Assembly (NCBI RefSeq): GCF_006149045.1
Contig: NZ_VBSN01000027.1
Coordinates: forward strand, 186,001-250,000
Direction of reading: 5' to 3'
Source: Dyadobacter flavalbus
Lineage (GTDB): Bacteria > Bacteroidota > Bacteroidia > Cytophagales > Spirosomataceae
Length of the DNA: 64,000 nt
Shown: one piece after another, positions 7,340 to 17,323 of the stretch
Layout of the letters: every line of letters starts with the position of its first letter
Numbering within the stretch: the stretch's first letter is position 1
Program-made: the position numbers and the translations under genes
Notes under the pieces: model-generated
Told to the model about the DNA's origin: nothing
Database searches by the model: none
The model's input: the letters and a program-made list of their open reading frames with translations, nothing else

Positions 7340-8737
7340 ATGGCTCAAACATATGATGTGATTGTAATTGGTAGCGGCCCCGGAGGTTATCCCGCAGCCA
7401 TTCGTGCTTCCCAATTAGGACTTAAAGTAGCAATTGTTGAAAAAGAAAGTTTAGGTGGAATATGCCTTAACTGGGGCTGTATTCCCACCAAGGCACTTCT
7501 GAAAAGTGCTCAGGTTTTCGAATACATCAAGCATGCAAAAGATTATGGTATCAATGTTGGTGATTCTTCGGCTGACTTCGGCGCAGTGATCAAACGCAGC
7601 CGCGGTGTGGCCGACGGTATGAGCAAAGGCGTTTCTTTCCTGATGAAGAAAAACAAAATCGACGTCATTATGGGCGCCGGTAAAGCAAAAGGAAACAAAA
7701 CGGTTGAAGTAACAGACAAGGATGGCAAAAAAACGGATTATACTGCGAACAAAGGTGTAATTATAGCCACCGGCGCACGCGCCCGTGAATTGCCGAACAT
7801 CAAAATTGACGGAAAAAAAGTTATAGAATACCGCAAGGCCATGAGCCTTGATTTTCAGCCAAAGAGCTTACTGGTAGTAGGCTCCGGTGCAATCGGGATG
7901 GAATTTGCCTACGTTTATGCAGCCATGGGCACGAAAGTTACCGTTGTTGAGTTCCTTCCAAACCTTGTTCCTGTTGAGGATGAGGAAATTTCAAAAGAAA
8001 TTGCAAAACAATACAAAAAGCTGGGCGTAGATACTTACGTTAACTCTACGGTTGAAACAGTTGATACATCCGGAAACGGCTGTGTGGTTTCTGTGAAAAC
8101 GCCGGACGGACAAAAGACGTTTGAAGTAGACGTAGTACTTTCAGCAGCAGGAATCGTTTCCAACATCGAAAATATCGGTCTGGAAGAAACAGGCATCAAA
8201 ACGGATAAAGGCAAAATTTCGGTTAACGAATGGTATGAAACCAGCGTTCCCGGTTTTTATGCAATCGGTGACTGTACGCCGGGACCGGCTTTGGCGCACG
8301 TAGCAACAGCAGAAGGTATTATCTGCGCTGAAAAAATTGCAGGCCACAAGACAGAAGCACTCGATTACGGCAACATTCCGGGATGTACTTACTGCCAGCC
8401 TGAAATCGCTTCCGTAGGCTTCACTGAAAAGAAAGCACGCGAAGCGGGTTACGACGTTAAAGTGGGTAAATTCCCGTTCAAAGCTTCCGGAAAAGCCTCA
8501 GCTGCCGGCGCAACAGACGGATTTGTGAAAGTGGTTTTTGATGCCAAATACGGTGAATTCCTCGGAGCGCATATGATCGGGACAAACGTTACCGAAATGA
8601 TTGCCGAGGTGGTTGTAGCCCGTAAACTGGAAACGACTTCACACGAAATCCTGCGTTCTATTCACCCGCACCCGACTATGTCCGAAGCTTTGAAAGGAGC
8701 AACAGAAGCGGCATACGGCGAAGCAATAGATTTGTAA
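7340..8737 (+). CDS. lpdA: Dihydrolipoyl dehydrogenase (E3)
   Basis: 465 residues, the normal length for the E3 flavoprotein that reoxidises dihydrolipoamide in pyruvate, 2-oxoglutarate and branched-chain dehydrogenase complexes, with NAD+ as acceptor. FAD-binding GSGPGG is at residues 11-16, and the redox disulfide is Cys42/Cys47 in GGICLNWGCIPTK. A second dinucleotide-binding motif GSGAIGMEF follows in the middle, and the dimer-interface active-site motif HPHPTMSE is at about 442-449. No other subunit gene of these complexes is adjacent. A -7 promoter box lies upstream, and a heptamer array plus a strong terminator lie downstream. Confidence 0.96.
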   Translation: MAQTYDVIVIGSGPGGYPAAIRASQLGLKVAIVEKESLGGICLNWGCIPTKALLKSAQVFEYIKHAKDYGINVGDSSADFGAVIKRSRGVADGMSKGVSFLMKKNKIDVIMGAGKAKGNKTVEVTDKDGKKTDYTANKGVIIATGARARELPNIKIDGKKVIEYRKAMSLDFQPKSLLVVGSGAIGMEFAYVYAAMGTKVTVVEFLPNLVPVEDEEISKEIAKQYKKLGVDTYVNSTVETVDTSGNGCVVSVKTPDGQKTFEVDVVLSAAGIVSNIENIGLEETGIKTDKGKISVNEWYETSVPGFYAIGDCTPGPALAHVATAEGIICAEKIAGHKTEALDYGNIPGCTYCQPEIASVGFTEKKAREAGYDVKVGKFPFKASGKASAAGATDGFVKVVFDAKYGEFLGAHMIGTNVTEMIAEVVVARKLETTSHEILRSIHPHPTMSEALKGATEAAYGEAIDL

Positions 8738-8752
8738 AAGGCTGTGTAAGCG

Positions 8753-8837
8753 ATTAGCTGTTAGCTATCAGCGGTTAGCTTTTTCTGAAATGAAGTTTTA
8801 AAAGCTAATTGCCAAAAGCTAAGAGCCAATAGCCACA
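8753..8837 (+). repeat. Inverted heptamer arrays after lpdA (WTTRGCT / AGCYAAW)
   Basis: Left arm 8753-8780 is four units in exact 7-bp phase: ATTAGCT, GTTAGCT, ATCAGCG, GTTAGCT. A 22-bp spacer follows. Right arm 8803-8837 is five units, AGCTAAT, TGCCAAA, AGCTAAG, AGCCAAT, AGCCACA, the reverse complement of the same word. The whole can fold as an imperfect hairpin. It begins 16 bp after the lpdA stop. Confidence 0.75.
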
Positions 8838-8844
8838 ATCCAAT

Positions 8845-8872
8845 GCCCGGAATTTAAATTCCGGGCTTTTTT
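8845..8872 (+). terminator. Rho-independent terminator after lpdA
   Basis: GCCCGGAATTTAAATTCCGGGC is a perfect 22-bp palindrome (11-bp arms) followed by six T residues. It lies about 108 bp after the lpdA stop, beyond the heptamer arrays. Confidence 0.85.
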
Positions 8873-8940
8873 GTACATGGAATTTGTGCTAGTTGTTTGG
8901 GTTTTTTATTTAAATTTATAGAAACTGACTAGTTAAACTT

Positions 8941-9537
8941 ATGTCCGTTAGCAATTTACATCATCGTTATTCTGAAAATATTGAAGCACTTGGTCGTTTG
9001 AACAGGTTGGCTGGAAAACTTTATCGTTCCAATCCGTTAAACAAAAAAGCGCTTTTTATGGATATTAGTAGTAATGATGTATTACATCTTCTTGAAAGTC
9101 TCAACAGGTTTGATGTAAAATATTTGCTGGTCGGCGGAATGGCGGGCGTTGTTCACGGCCACATCCGAACTACGCTGGACATGGATCTCTGGATCAAAAA
9201 TGATTCGGGGAATATGCTGGCGTTGGTTCAGGCATTAAAGGAAAACGAGGTTCCGGGATCGGAATTACTGAAAGGCATGCCGCTGATTTTCGGCTGGACT
9301 TCCGTACGTTTTGGATTATCAGGATTTGAGCTGGATATGGGCCATTACCTGCGGGCATTTTCCGAACAGGATTTTGATGTCTGTTACAAAAGAAGTTTAC
9401 AAGCCGATTTTGAAGGTGTGCCGTTTAAAGTAATCGGCTTATCGGATTTGATTACTGAAAAAAAGGCAACTGCACGAGCCAAAGATCTTGCAGACGTAGA
9501 GGAACTTCAGCGCATCTGGGAAGATCAGCAAACCTGA
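8941..9537 (+). CDS. Nucleotidyltransferase-fold protein (AbiEii/MNT-like)
   Basis: 198 residues. The core LLVGGMAGVVHGHIRTTLDMDLWI (about residues 61-84) carries the nucleotidyltransferase G-G loop and the paired acidic residues (T-x-D-x-D), and VIGLSDLITEKKATARAKDLADVEEL near the C-terminus is seen in nucleotidyltransferases of the AbiEii/DUF6036 type. The first 39 residues are helical and could be extra, as Met40 (9058) is another possible start. Relatives serve as toxins or as small-molecule or tRNA modifiers. No antitoxin-like partner is adjacent, so the role is open. Confidence 0.72.
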   Translation: MSVSNLHHRYSENIEALGRLNRLAGKLYRSNPLNKKALFMDISSNDVLHLLESLNRFDVKYLLVGGMAGVVHGHIRTTLDMDLWIKNDSGNMLALVQALKENEVPGSELLKGMPLIFGWTSVRFGLSGFELDMGHYLRAFSEQDFDVCYKRSLQADFEGVPFKVIGLSDLITEKKATARAKDLADVEELQRIWEDQQT

Positions 9538-9571
9538 TCTTAAAATGTCGTAAAAGTCTGTTTGTGCTATT

Positions 9572-11344
9572 TCAGCGTTTCAGATTACTGTACAGAAATA
9601 CGCCTTCGCATGAATAATACCGGCCATTCAGGGATAATGATTTAAAAACAACCCGAATCCTGTTTTCCGAATTCTGACTATCAATAAAAAGCCGGGAAGC
9701 AGGAACTTCCGTGCTGTTTCTTCCAAAGTCTTTATTCAGCTCCTTGATTTTTTTGTCAATATCAATACTGAAAACTTTTTTGTTTGCTTTATAAACATTC
9801 AGAATCCTGCCCTGATCTTCTGCTTGAATTTGCCATTCACGATGCGTTGTAATCATACTTTCCACGCCGTCGAAGAAAAACAGATGTTCATATCCTTCAA
9901 TCGTGAAATCTGACTGCATTCCCGAAGCATTGCGTGAAGAATAGGTCATGTAATTGTCATAATTTTCGGCTTTACTGCTGGTGATATGTTCCCTTAGCCG
10001 GTCTTCTATTGCATTATCGAGTTGGTAAGCATGTTTTCGCTTTTTTGGCAAATTGGAAAAATAACCCGCAAGTGCTTCCTTGTCGCGCGAAGTAAAAAAC
10101 CGGGCAATGGAAAAAACCTGCTCGTAATCCTCCGCGGGCATTTTTGCTTTTCCTGTAATTTTTCCATGGTTATCCAGCAATTTGTATTCTGTAAGCAAAT
10201 CATGAAATTGCCGAAGCTGACTGTTTTTGGCAACCGTAAAAATATTCCATGGACCAATTGGCAGTACAAAGCAAATGATCGACAACGTAACCGGTATCCA
10301 GCGAATGTCTTCTTTTTTGCCGAACAGAAAATAAACCGTAATGCCAAGCAGCCAGAAGGCAAGTACCGCAACGAGATACCTGTTTTCCGTAATGCCGTAA
10401 TCATTGATCCGGCGAAAAATTCCGGTAAAAAGAAGTAAAATCAGCGGCAGCAGTGCAAGGTAAAAACGACGGCTGAAAAGGTTGATCCAGCGCTCATGCT
10501 GATTGTTCTGTAACGGATAAAGCAGCAGCAATGCCAGAATTCCGGCTGTTGAAAATGCAAGTACAAGATAAGCAACGCCGCCTTCCGGCAATTTCCACTG
10601 CACAAGGATTTTGCCCGTATAAACGTATAAAATAACGAGGTAAATAACTTCAAGCGGAAGCAGCACGTACTGCGTAAATATTTTCAGTCCGGACGGATAG
10701 CTTGTTTCCTGTTCCAGGCCGGCAAGCGGCTCGGGAATTTTGCTCAGGAAAAAGAGCGTATGAAAAAGACTGAAAGTAACGGCCATCAGATCCTGTTCTA
10801 TTTGAAACGAAAATCTGATGTTGAACAGGAATTTCACCGTTTCTACGGCAATGAGCAACCCTATATAAAGTGTAACGGCATACAAAGTAGCATTAAGGAT
10901 CTGGAGAAAAAGCGATTTGTTGAATTGCCAGAATCCGTTGGGTTCATTAAATCCCAAAAACGGCGCAAAAGAGACGAGCAGATGTGCGCCAGCCATGAAC
11001 AGGAAAAAACGGTACAGATCATCCTGATCGGGTTCGGGTGCAAGCGTAAAGAAAAACAAAGCCAGCAGCGAAGCCAAAATGGCCATAATTGCAATTTTCA
11101 CTGATGTTTTCCACAACCGTCTTTCCGCTGCAAGCTCAACGGCAAGTGCGAGGGGAAGTGCGATAAAAGCCGTAAATATTGCTCTTAACAGCAGGTATCT
11201 TGAATTTTTATCGTCAAACGCTGTTTCATTATGCCAGATTAACAAAATGGTTTTAACAAAAACGATCAGTACGATCCATTTGTACCTTGTAAAAGTGTGA
11301 AAGAGACTTTTTGCAAGTGTCTGCAGAGAAGGTAATTGAAACAT
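9572..11344 (-). CDS. DUF4153 domain membrane protein
   Basis: 590 residues. The N-terminal two thirds contain about ten hydrophobic segments, starting near residue 20 and ending near residue 360. The C-terminal 220 residues are soluble and probably face the periplasm or cytoplasm (FHDLLTEYKLLDNHGKI, then DYEQVFSIARFF). This arrangement is that of the DUF4153 family, widespread in Bacteroidota and Firmicutes and without proven function. It is a single-gene unit, divergent from the outer-membrane protein gene at 11477. Confidence 0.78.
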   Translation of the reverse strand: MFQLPSLQTLAKSLFHTFTRYKWIVLIVFVKTILLIWHNETAFDDKNSRYLLLRAIFTAFIALPLALAVELAAERRLWKTSVKIAIMAILASLLALFFFTLAPEPDQDDLYRFFLFMAGAHLLVSFAPFLGFNEPNGFWQFNKSLFLQILNATLYAVTLYIGLLIAVETVKFLFNIRFSFQIEQDLMAVTFSLFHTLFFLSKIPEPLAGLEQETSYPSGLKIFTQYVLLPLEVIYLVILYVYTGKILVQWKLPEGGVAYLVLAFSTAGILALLLLYPLQNNQHERWINLFSRRFYLALLPLILLLFTGIFRRINDYGITENRYLVAVLAFWLLGITVYFLFGKKEDIRWIPVTLSIICFVLPIGPWNIFTVAKNSQLRQFHDLLTEYKLLDNHGKITGKAKMPAEDYEQVFSIARFFTSRDKEALAGYFSNLPKKRKHAYQLDNAIEDRLREHITSSKAENYDNYMTYSSRNASGMQSDFTIEGYEHLFFFDGVESMITTHREWQIQAEDQGRILNVYKANKKVFSIDIDKKIKELNKDFGRNSTEVPASRLFIDSQNSENRIRVVFKSLSLNGRYYSCEGVFLYSNLKR

Positions 11345-11476
11345 GTATTTAGCTAGTGTAAGTGCGGTGTTTGTAAAAGAACATATTTTTTGTCAAAATA
11401 GCATACAAGAATTTGTCACACAATAGGTCATAAATTTTGACGTTATTTGCCAAATCCACGCACCTAATTTCTTCGC

Positions 11477-12457
11477 ATGATCTCTTTCCGCTGGCTGTCT
11501 GCCTGTTTTTTACTCGCAAGTGTAACTTCTGTAAATGCACAGCATTTTGCCCTGAGCAGGCTTTTTTATCCGAACGTTACGTTAAAAGCAGATTATGCCG
11601 TTCCTTCAAGCCTAAACGGAACGCAGGATTTCGGAATGACCCGGACCGGGTTTTTAGGCATTATTCCGGTCCAGAGTGAAGTTCAGCTTGGATATAGTCT
11701 GAAGAAAAAGTTTGACCTCAGGGCTGTTCACACGGTTATGCTGGCGCAGTATAATCAGATCCAGCCGACTGTTGAAGGAAAAAACAGTCCCGAAAACGGC
11801 TACAAAACACTTTCATTGGGCGTTATACGCTTGCAGGCCAGTATCAAAGACCGGCTTTGGGTATACGGCGGCGGATTGGGGATTACAGAAACGAACGAAA
11901 CATTTTTCAGCCCGCAGCCTTTTTTCTGGGGAGGTGCTGCCCGGATGCATATTCTGGGCCTGCGTACGCAGATCATGTACGGTTCTGTTCTGACATATAA
12001 TCAAAAGCTGCGTTTTATTCCGGTCCTGGGGGTTAATAAAGGATTGGGAAAACATTGGCGCGCATCCGCGTTGCTCCCGTTTATGGCCAACGTAAATTAC
12101 AAAGCGACCAAATGGTTTAATGTGGATATGCTGGCCGGCCTGAATGGTTACAGCGGCGGTTTTCAGGTGCAGACACCGGAGGAAAAAAAGCTGATGCGCG
12201 AAAATTACAGGCACATAAAAACCGGGATTTCTGCTAACGCACATTTGTTTACAGCACTGAATATTTCCCTTGAAGCCGGCGTTTCCACTTTCCGCCAGTT
12301 ACGGACTTTCAACAGCGCACGCCAGAATCTTTCTTCTGAAAACCCGGCGGTTACGCCTTACATCGGCGCAAGCGTACGTTATATAACAAGCCGTTCCAAG
12401 CTTTCTTCCAAGTTCACACGCAGAATGGGACTCGGGCAATCGGGCGTAAACTGGTAA
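11477..12457 (+). CDS. Predicted outer-membrane protein, function unknown
   Basis: 326 residues with a signal peptide ending at about residue 21 (SVTSVNA-QH). The mature part has many short amphipathic beta stretches ending in aromatic residues, alternating with turns, as in transmembrane beta-barrels. I do not recognise a named family. Start ATG 11477 was chosen because the signal peptide begins there. Its stop lies 23 bp from the 3' end of the convergent kinase gene. Confidence 0.7.
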   Translation: MISFRWLSACFLLASVTSVNAQHFALSRLFYPNVTLKADYAVPSSLNGTQDFGMTRTGFLGIIPVQSEVQLGYSLKKKFDLRAVHTVMLAQYNQIQPTVEGKNSPENGYKTLSLGVIRLQASIKDRLWVYGGGLGITETNETFFSPQPFFWGGAARMHILGLRTQIMYGSVLTYNQKLRFIPVLGVNKGLGKHWRASALLPFMANVNYKATKWFNVDMLAGLNGYSGGFQVQTPEEKKLMRENYRHIKTGISANAHLFTALNISLEAGVSTFRQLRTFNSARQNLSSENPAVTPYIGASVRYITSRSKLSSKFTRRMGLGQSGVNW

Positions 12458-12480
12458 AAGGAAGTGAAATACGTTTTCGC

Positions 12481-13458
12481 TTAAAACAGTTTTTGAGCTT
12501 CTGCTTTCAATAGATTTTTATCAATCGGAACGACGCCTACAAGCTCGCACACGAGACCGCCGCCCAGATTTGAAATGGCAGCAATGGCTTTCGGAGGCAA
12601 GTTCAGCGCGATGCAGCATGCCGCAATGCTGATCACGGTGTCGCCGGCGCCGGAAACGTCCGCAATATGACGGATGTGCGCAGGAAGTTTGTGGATTTCT
12701 TCTTTAAAATCAATAAAGACGCCTCGTTCCGAAAGCGTGATCAATGCACCGTTTATATGCAATGTTTCTTTCAGTTGCTGAACAACTGACTGCAATTCCT
12801 CCGGATTATCCACATTGAATTCTACTTTCAGTCCTTCGCGAAGTTCTTTCAGGTTGGGTTTAAAAAGCGTGGTATGATGATAGGAAAGAAAATTGCGCTT
12901 TTTAGGGTCCACAACGGTTGGGACATTTTGTGCATTGGCAAAGGAAGTGATTTCTGCAATGGATTCCGCCGTTAAAACGCCTTTGTCATAATCTTCAAAA
13001 ATAATGACCTGACATGAAGGAATCAGCTCTTTGGCTTTTGCAACCAGTTTTTCACTTTCTGTTTTTGATACCGGCTTGTCTGTTTCCGTATCTATACGCA
13101 CAACCTGCTGGGAACCGGCAATGATGCGTTCTTTAATGGTTGTAATCCGGTTTTCGCTCCGGATCAGGCCTTCACAGTTGAGACCTTTTGCGCGAAGGCT
13201 TTCTTGCAGCAAGTCACCTGAACTGTCCGTTCCAATAACTGAACATATAATGGCTTCTGCTCCAAGCGATTGAACGTTTAACAATACATTTCCTGCTCCG
13301 CCGAGCCTGTATTCGCGTTTCCGGACATTGACAACTGGAACAGGCGCTTCCGGCGATATTCTTTCTACTTTTCCCCAGACATACGAGTCCAGCATGACAT
13401 CTCCGATAACCAGTACACGCAGGGAATTAAATGCTTCAAAAACCTGATTAATATCCAT
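12481..13458 (-). CDS. rfaE1: PfkB-family kinase, heptose-7-phosphate kinase type (RfaE domain I)
   Basis: 325 residues of the ribokinase/PfkB fold. The start VIGDVMLDSYVWGKVERISPEAPVPV is characteristic of the kinase half of HldE/RfaE, which phosphorylates D-glycero-beta-D-manno-heptose 7-phosphate at C1 in lipopolysaccharide core synthesis. The ATP/anion-hole motif DVSGAGDTVIS near residue 268 supplies the catalytic aspartate, and EDYDKGVLT is also conserved. The nucleotidyltransferase half of bifunctional HldE is absent, so it must be encoded elsewhere or the substrate differs. It is the third gene of a run with ribBA and a GNAT gene, with a 50-bp gap to the latter. Confidence 0.85.
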   Translation of the reverse strand: MDINQVFEAFNSLRVLVIGDVMLDSYVWGKVERISPEAPVPVVNVRKREYRLGGAGNVLLNVQSLGAEAIICSVIGTDSSGDLLQESLRAKGLNCEGLIRSENRITTIKERIIAGSQQVVRIDTETDKPVSKTESEKLVAKAKELIPSCQVIIFEDYDKGVLTAESIAEITSFANAQNVPTVVDPKKRNFLSYHHTTLFKPNLKELREGLKVEFNVDNPEELQSVVQQLKETLHINGALITLSERGVFIDFKEEIHKLPAHIRHIADVSGAGDTVISIAACCIALNLPPKAIAAISNLGGGLVCELVGVVPIDKNLLKAEAQKLF

Positions 13459-13508
13459 TTAAGTTGATACCGCTGTTAATAAATCCAATTGAAAAGCCTG
13501 AATACAAG

Positions 13509-13937
13509 TCAGACTCTGGTTACAAAATGCATACTGGTTATCTGGAATCTCTTGTTCAGATAAAGTCTGTGTGCATTTGTGCGTGCTTCGTTAACGCCGG
13601 AATCAAGATGAATCTCGTTGTAATTTTCCTGCTTTGCATAATTCATGATCCAGTCCAGCAAAATTCCTGCATATCCCTTTTTCCGGTGAGCAGGAAGTGT
13701 GGAAAGGTCATCAATGTAAATATATTTTCCACGGAACAAATTGTAACCTGTTTCAAAAACGGATATGGCCACCGCTTCGTCTGCTTCTTCAATGAAAATG
13801 ATCTGCCGGTTATCCGCCAACGTTTTTTGTACAGCTTCCATGTAAAGATCGCCGGTGAGCAATGGCCGCAATGCCTGTATTGCACTGCGGCATTTCAGAA
13901 TATCGTTTTCATTGGTTACAATCTGAACGGCTGTCAT
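13509..13937 (-). CDS. GNAT family N-acetyltransferase
   Basis: 142 residues. The acetyl-CoA-binding motif A appears as [20 protein letters not shown] (R/Q-x-x-G-x-G/A form, RKKGYAG), followed by the helix [35 protein letters not shown] that closes GNAT folds. The substrate is unknown. The start overlaps the ribBA stop by 4 bp (ATGA), so it is translationally coupled to the riboflavin gene. Confidence 0.85.
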   Translation of the reverse strand: MTAVQIVTNENDILKCRSAIQALRPLLTGDLYMEAVQKTLADNRQIIFIEEADEAVAISVFETGYNLFRGKYIYIDDLSTLPAHRKKGYAGILLDWIMNYAKQENYNEIHLDSGVNEARTNAHRLYLNKRFQITSMHFVTRV

Positions 13938-15181
13938 CCTTGCGTCGTGGAAATGGTAAGATTATTCAGGTTATGCCCCATTTTATCTCTTTTTGTCAAA
14001 AGATATTTTTCGTTATGCGGATTTGACAAGATTTCGATATTGACGGATTCCACGATTTCCAGTCCATAACCGATCAATCCCGCACGTTTCTTAGGATTAT
14101 TGGTAATCAGTTTCAGCTTTGTAACATTCAGGTCTCTTAAAATCTGAGCGCCAACGCCGTAATCCCGGTCGTCCATCGGAAACCCGAGTTCAAGATTGGC
14201 TTCCACGGTATCGCGGCCCATTTCCTGTAATTTGTAAGCCCTTAACTTATTCAGCAGACCAATTCCGCGGCCTTCCTGATTCATATAAACGATAACACCT
14301 TTTCCGGCTTTATCCACCATATCCATCGCAGCATGCAGTTGCGGGCCGCAGTCGCAGCGGCACGATCCGAAAATATCACCGGTTACGCAGGAAGAATGAA
14401 CGCGTACGAGTACAGGCTCATCTTTTTCCCAGGTTCCTTTAACCAAAGCCAGATGCAGATCACCCGTATTGATCTGACGATAGGCGATAAGGTCAAAATG
14501 GCCCCAGTTCGTAGGCATATCGACACCGATTTCTCTTTTGATAAGCGATTCTTTCCGAAGCCGGTACTCAATCAGATCTTTGATACTGACCAGTTTAAGT
14601 TTAAGGCGATCAGCAATTTCACGAAGCTGCGGAAGGCGCGCCATAGAACCGTCTTCATTCAGGATTTCCACCAGAACGCCTGCCGGAGACAATCCCGCCA
14701 GACGAGGGAAATCAATCGCAGCCTCGGTATGTCCTGTACGCCTCAGCACACCGCCTTTTTTAGCCCTTAAAGGAAAAATATGTCCCGGACGGCCAAGATC
14801 AGCAGGTTTCGTTTCCGGATTGACAAGTGCAAGAATGGTCTTGGCACGGTCACTGGCGGATATGCCCGTTGTACAGCCATTGCCCAGCAAATCAACCGAA
14901 ACGGTAAAGGCAGTTTCATGCAGCGCGGTATTATTGCCGACCATCATTTCCAGTTCCAGCTCGGCACAACGCTCTTCTGTAAGCGGTACGCAGATCAGGC
15001 CGCGGCCTTCACGCGCCATGAAATTCACTATTTCGGGTGTGACAAGTTCGGCGGCACAAATGAAATCACCTTCATTTTCGCGGTCTTCATCATCGACTAC
15101 CATAATCAATTCACCTCTGCGGATGGCTTCAATGGCTTCTTCTATGGAATCAAGCACAATCGGATTGCTATTGTTGTTCAT
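13934..15181 (-). CDS. ribBA: Bifunctional DHBP synthase / GTP cyclohydrolase II
   Basis: 415 residues joining the two entry enzymes of riboflavin synthesis. Residues 1-205 are 3,4-dihydroxy-2-butanone-4-phosphate synthase, with [16 protein letters not shown] for Mg2+ and substrate binding and GHTEAAIDF at the end of the domain. From about residue 206 the GTP cyclohydrolase II domain begins; zinc ligands are in [16 protein letters not shown], with the QEGRGIGL motif after it. Both active sites look intact. It leads an operon with GNAT and heptose-kinase genes. A -7 box lies about 50 bp upstream. No FMN riboswitch was recognised in the short leader. Confidence 0.95.
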   Translation of the reverse strand: MNNNSNPIVLDSIEEAIEAIRRGELIMVVDDEDRENEGDFICAAELVTPEIVNFMAREGRGLICVPLTEERCAELELEMMVGNNTALHETAFTVSVDLLGNGCTTGISASDRAKTILALVNPETKPADLGRPGHIFPLRAKKGGVLRRTGHTEAAIDFPRLAGLSPAGVLVEILNEDGSMARLPQLREIADRLKLKLVSIKDLIEYRLRKESLIKREIGVDMPTNWGHFDLIAYRQINTGDLHLALVKGTWEKDEPVLVRVHSSCVTGDIFGSCRCDCGPQLHAAMDMVDKAGKGVIVYMNQEGRGIGLLNKLRAYKLQEMGRDTVEANLELGFPMDDRDYGVGAQILRDLNVTKLKLITNNPKKRAGLIGYGLEIVESVNIEILSNPHNEKYLLTKRDKMGHNLNNLTISTTQG

Positions 15182-15231
15182 TAATAAGGTCGATAAAAAA
15201 TAGTTTTATGCAAAAACTCGTTTTTACACTG

Positions 15232-15239
15232 CAAAGGTA
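15232..15239 (-). promoter_or_regulatory. ribBA promoter, -7 box
   Basis: On the minus strand TACCTTTG, an exact TAnnTTTG box, lies 51 bp upstream of the ribBA start codon. Confidence 0.55.
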
Positions 15240-15366
15240 CAGTGTTAATATTGAAAGTTCTATTTTTGAACCTCCGTTGCATTTAAACAAAGGATTCTCT
15301 GGTTCCGTTTCAAAAACCTTTTTCAATCACAGGCTCCTTATTTCGGATACAACTTTTACTCAACTT

Positions 15367-17310
15367 ATGAAGATCAGACTACTACTATTTTTCTTATTCG
15401 GCATATTCACACTTTTTCAGAACGAGGTTTCAGGACAAAATTGCGGAACTACAGGCGGGTTTTCAATCAGTGCGGCGCAAGGCTGTGCGCCTTTGACCAT
15501 TTCCGTTCAGAATGAAGTAGCCGGCGCGGAAAATATAAGTTATGCTTTCAATTTTGACAGGTCAAAAGGATCGCCGGACGCGGGTGACGTTACGCAGGAT
15601 TCTTCCTATGTCTATACGAGCCCGGGTACTTATACCATTTTACAGTTTGGAAGCGCCAACGGAACAGGTTTCAGCCAGTGCCAGGATATTGAAGTTCTGG
15701 AAACAAGAGCACCCAGAGCCAATCTGATCAAATGCCCCGACGGAAAAGCACAGTTGTCGATTATCAATGACAGCATTTCAAAATCGTATGACTTTATTGA
15801 AGTAAACTGGGGCGACGGTTCAAAAGAGTCGGTAACCTTGACGGGGAGCAATAATGTAGTGATAAATCATTCCTATCCAAACGGAAATATACCGGATATT
15901 ATCGTAAGCGGAAGATACAATAGCGGACAATGCCAGCAAAATTCGGTTTCGACCACATTTACCGGCCCGTTTGTACCGCAGCCACTGACAGAAGTCGGAA
16001 TCCGGACCGTTGAAATGCTTGCATCCGGAGAAGCCAAGATTATATACGACGGCATGGAAGGCGTCCCGACCGAAATTCTGATGGACGGCGGAAACGGCCA
16101 GTTTGTGCCAACCGGGAAAACCAGCCAGTCTGCAGGCTCACATTCTGTAACCATCGGCAATCTCAATCCTGCACAGATTTACAGGTTCAGGCTGTCTTCC
16201 ACGGATATTTGCGGCAATACAATCGAAAGCCCGATTGTCAGCAGCATGTTGCTGAAAGAAGGCGATTTTTCACTGGATGAAATCATATCCGTTTCGTGGG
16301 AGCATCTGACGTTTTCCGGCAATGTGCTGCAATATCAGCTGGTGCGTAACGGAACGGTGGTTTTTGTTACCTCGGATCAGCTTTCTTACCTGGATACGGA
16401 TGTAAAATGCGGGACATTGTATGAATACGTGATTGTGGCGGTTGTTTCCGATGATGTACGTTCGTATTCTGCGCCTGTCAGTCTTCAGCCAAAAACAGTA
16501 GCACCGGAAGTGATCAATACAGCCAGTGTGACGGTTAAGGATGAAAAAACCATTTCGACGCAAGTTGAACTTACGGGTGAAGGACTTACAAGCACTTACG
16601 ATCTGATTGTGGAAAGGGCTTTGCTCGGAAGTACGGATTTTCAGCAAGTTTCACCGTTGGATAATCAAAGCCTGCAGTTTGAAGATTCAGGCGTGAATAC
16701 AAATGAAAGTTCGTATTGTTATCGCTTTATTTATGAAAATGCCTGTAATGTGCGGGGGCCGGATTACAGTTCGCCGGTATGCTCCATATTTCTGGAAAAC
16801 AGTACTTCCAGGATTTCCTGGAACGGGAATTCTCCTTTTACACAAGGAATAAGTTCTTATGATCTTGTGCAGACGGATGCAGCAACCGGAAACGTTCTGG
16901 ATGAAATTCCAAAGCAGCTGGAAACAAGCCACACACTGGATCTGGAAGCGCAGTCGGCATTTTCTTTTCAGGTAAAAGCGAACTCGGCAAGCGGGAATCT
17001 AGTGAGTTACTCCAATGTGCTCAACTTTTCGCAGAATGCCATTTTGCTGATTCCGGATGCATTTACGCCAAACGGAGATGCATACAATGAAAGGTTTGAA
17101 GTGAAAGCATATTTTGTAACCGATTTCAGTATGTCTGTATTCAACCGCTGGGGAGAAGTGATTTTTCATTCCAGAAATGCCGCGGAAGGATGGGACGGCA
17201 ACACGTCGGGCGGAAAAGCGCCGGCAGGATATTATCTGTACAAAATTGACCTGACGGATTCTGCCGGTAAGGAAGTCAGGAAAGAAGGAAGCTTTTTACT
17301 GATCCGGTAA
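15367..17310 (+). CDS. Secreted protein with type B T9SS (gliding) C-terminal domain, copy 1
   Basis: 647 residues from ATG 15367, chosen because a signal peptide starts there (MKIRLLLFFLFGIFTLF, cleaved after VSG); the longer frame from 15208 adds 53 unlikely residues. A PKD-like fold near residues 25-110 (CAPLTISVQN) and fibronectin-like repeats fill the middle. The last about 90 residues are a CHU_C/type B sorting domain: PDAFTPNGDAYN, FNRWGEVIF, GWDGNTSGGKAPAGYYLYKI. This signal sends proteins through the type IX secretion system to the cell surface. A paralogue of nearly the same length follows 172 bp downstream, so the pair arose by tandem duplication. Confidence 0.87.
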   Translation: MKIRLLLFFLFGIFTLFQNEVSGQNCGTTGGFSISAAQGCAPLTISVQNEVAGAENISYAFNFDRSKGSPDAGDVTQDSSYVYTSPGTYTILQFGSANGTGFSQCQDIEVLETRAPRANLIKCPDGKAQLSIINDSISKSYDFIEVNWGDGSKESVTLTGSNNVVINHSYPNGNIPDIIVSGRYNSGQCQQNSVSTTFTGPFVPQPLTEVGIRTVEMLASGEAKIIYDGMEGVPTEILMDGGNGQFVPTGKTSQSAGSHSVTIGNLNPAQIYRFRLSSTDICGNTIESPIVSSMLLKEGDFSLDEIISVSWEHLTFSGNVLQYQLVRNGTVVFVTSDQLSYLDTDVKCGTLYEYVIVAVVSDDVRSYSAPVSLQPKTVAPEVINTASVTVKDEKTISTQVELTGEGLTSTYDLIVERALLGSTDFQQVSPLDNQSLQFEDSGVNTNESSYCYRFIYENACNVRGPDYSSPVCSIFLENSTSRISWNGNSPFTQGISSYDLVQTDAATGNVLDEIPKQLETSHTLDLEAQSAFSFQVKANSASGNLVSYSNVLNFSQNAILLIPDAFTPNGDAYNERFEVKAYFVTDFSMSVFNRWGEVIFHSRNAAEGWDGNTSGGKAPAGYYLYKIDLTDSAGKEVRKEGSFLLIR

Positions 17311-17323
17311 TGAACGTGTCTGG

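Noticed and set aside
13459..14069. 201-codon plus-strand frame over the GNAT gene
   Set aside because: Lies opposite well-supported GNAT and ribBA coding sequence.
15208..15366. Longer N-terminus for T9SS protein copy 1
   Set aside because: Signal peptide begins at 15367, and the upstream part overlaps the divergent ribBA promoter.
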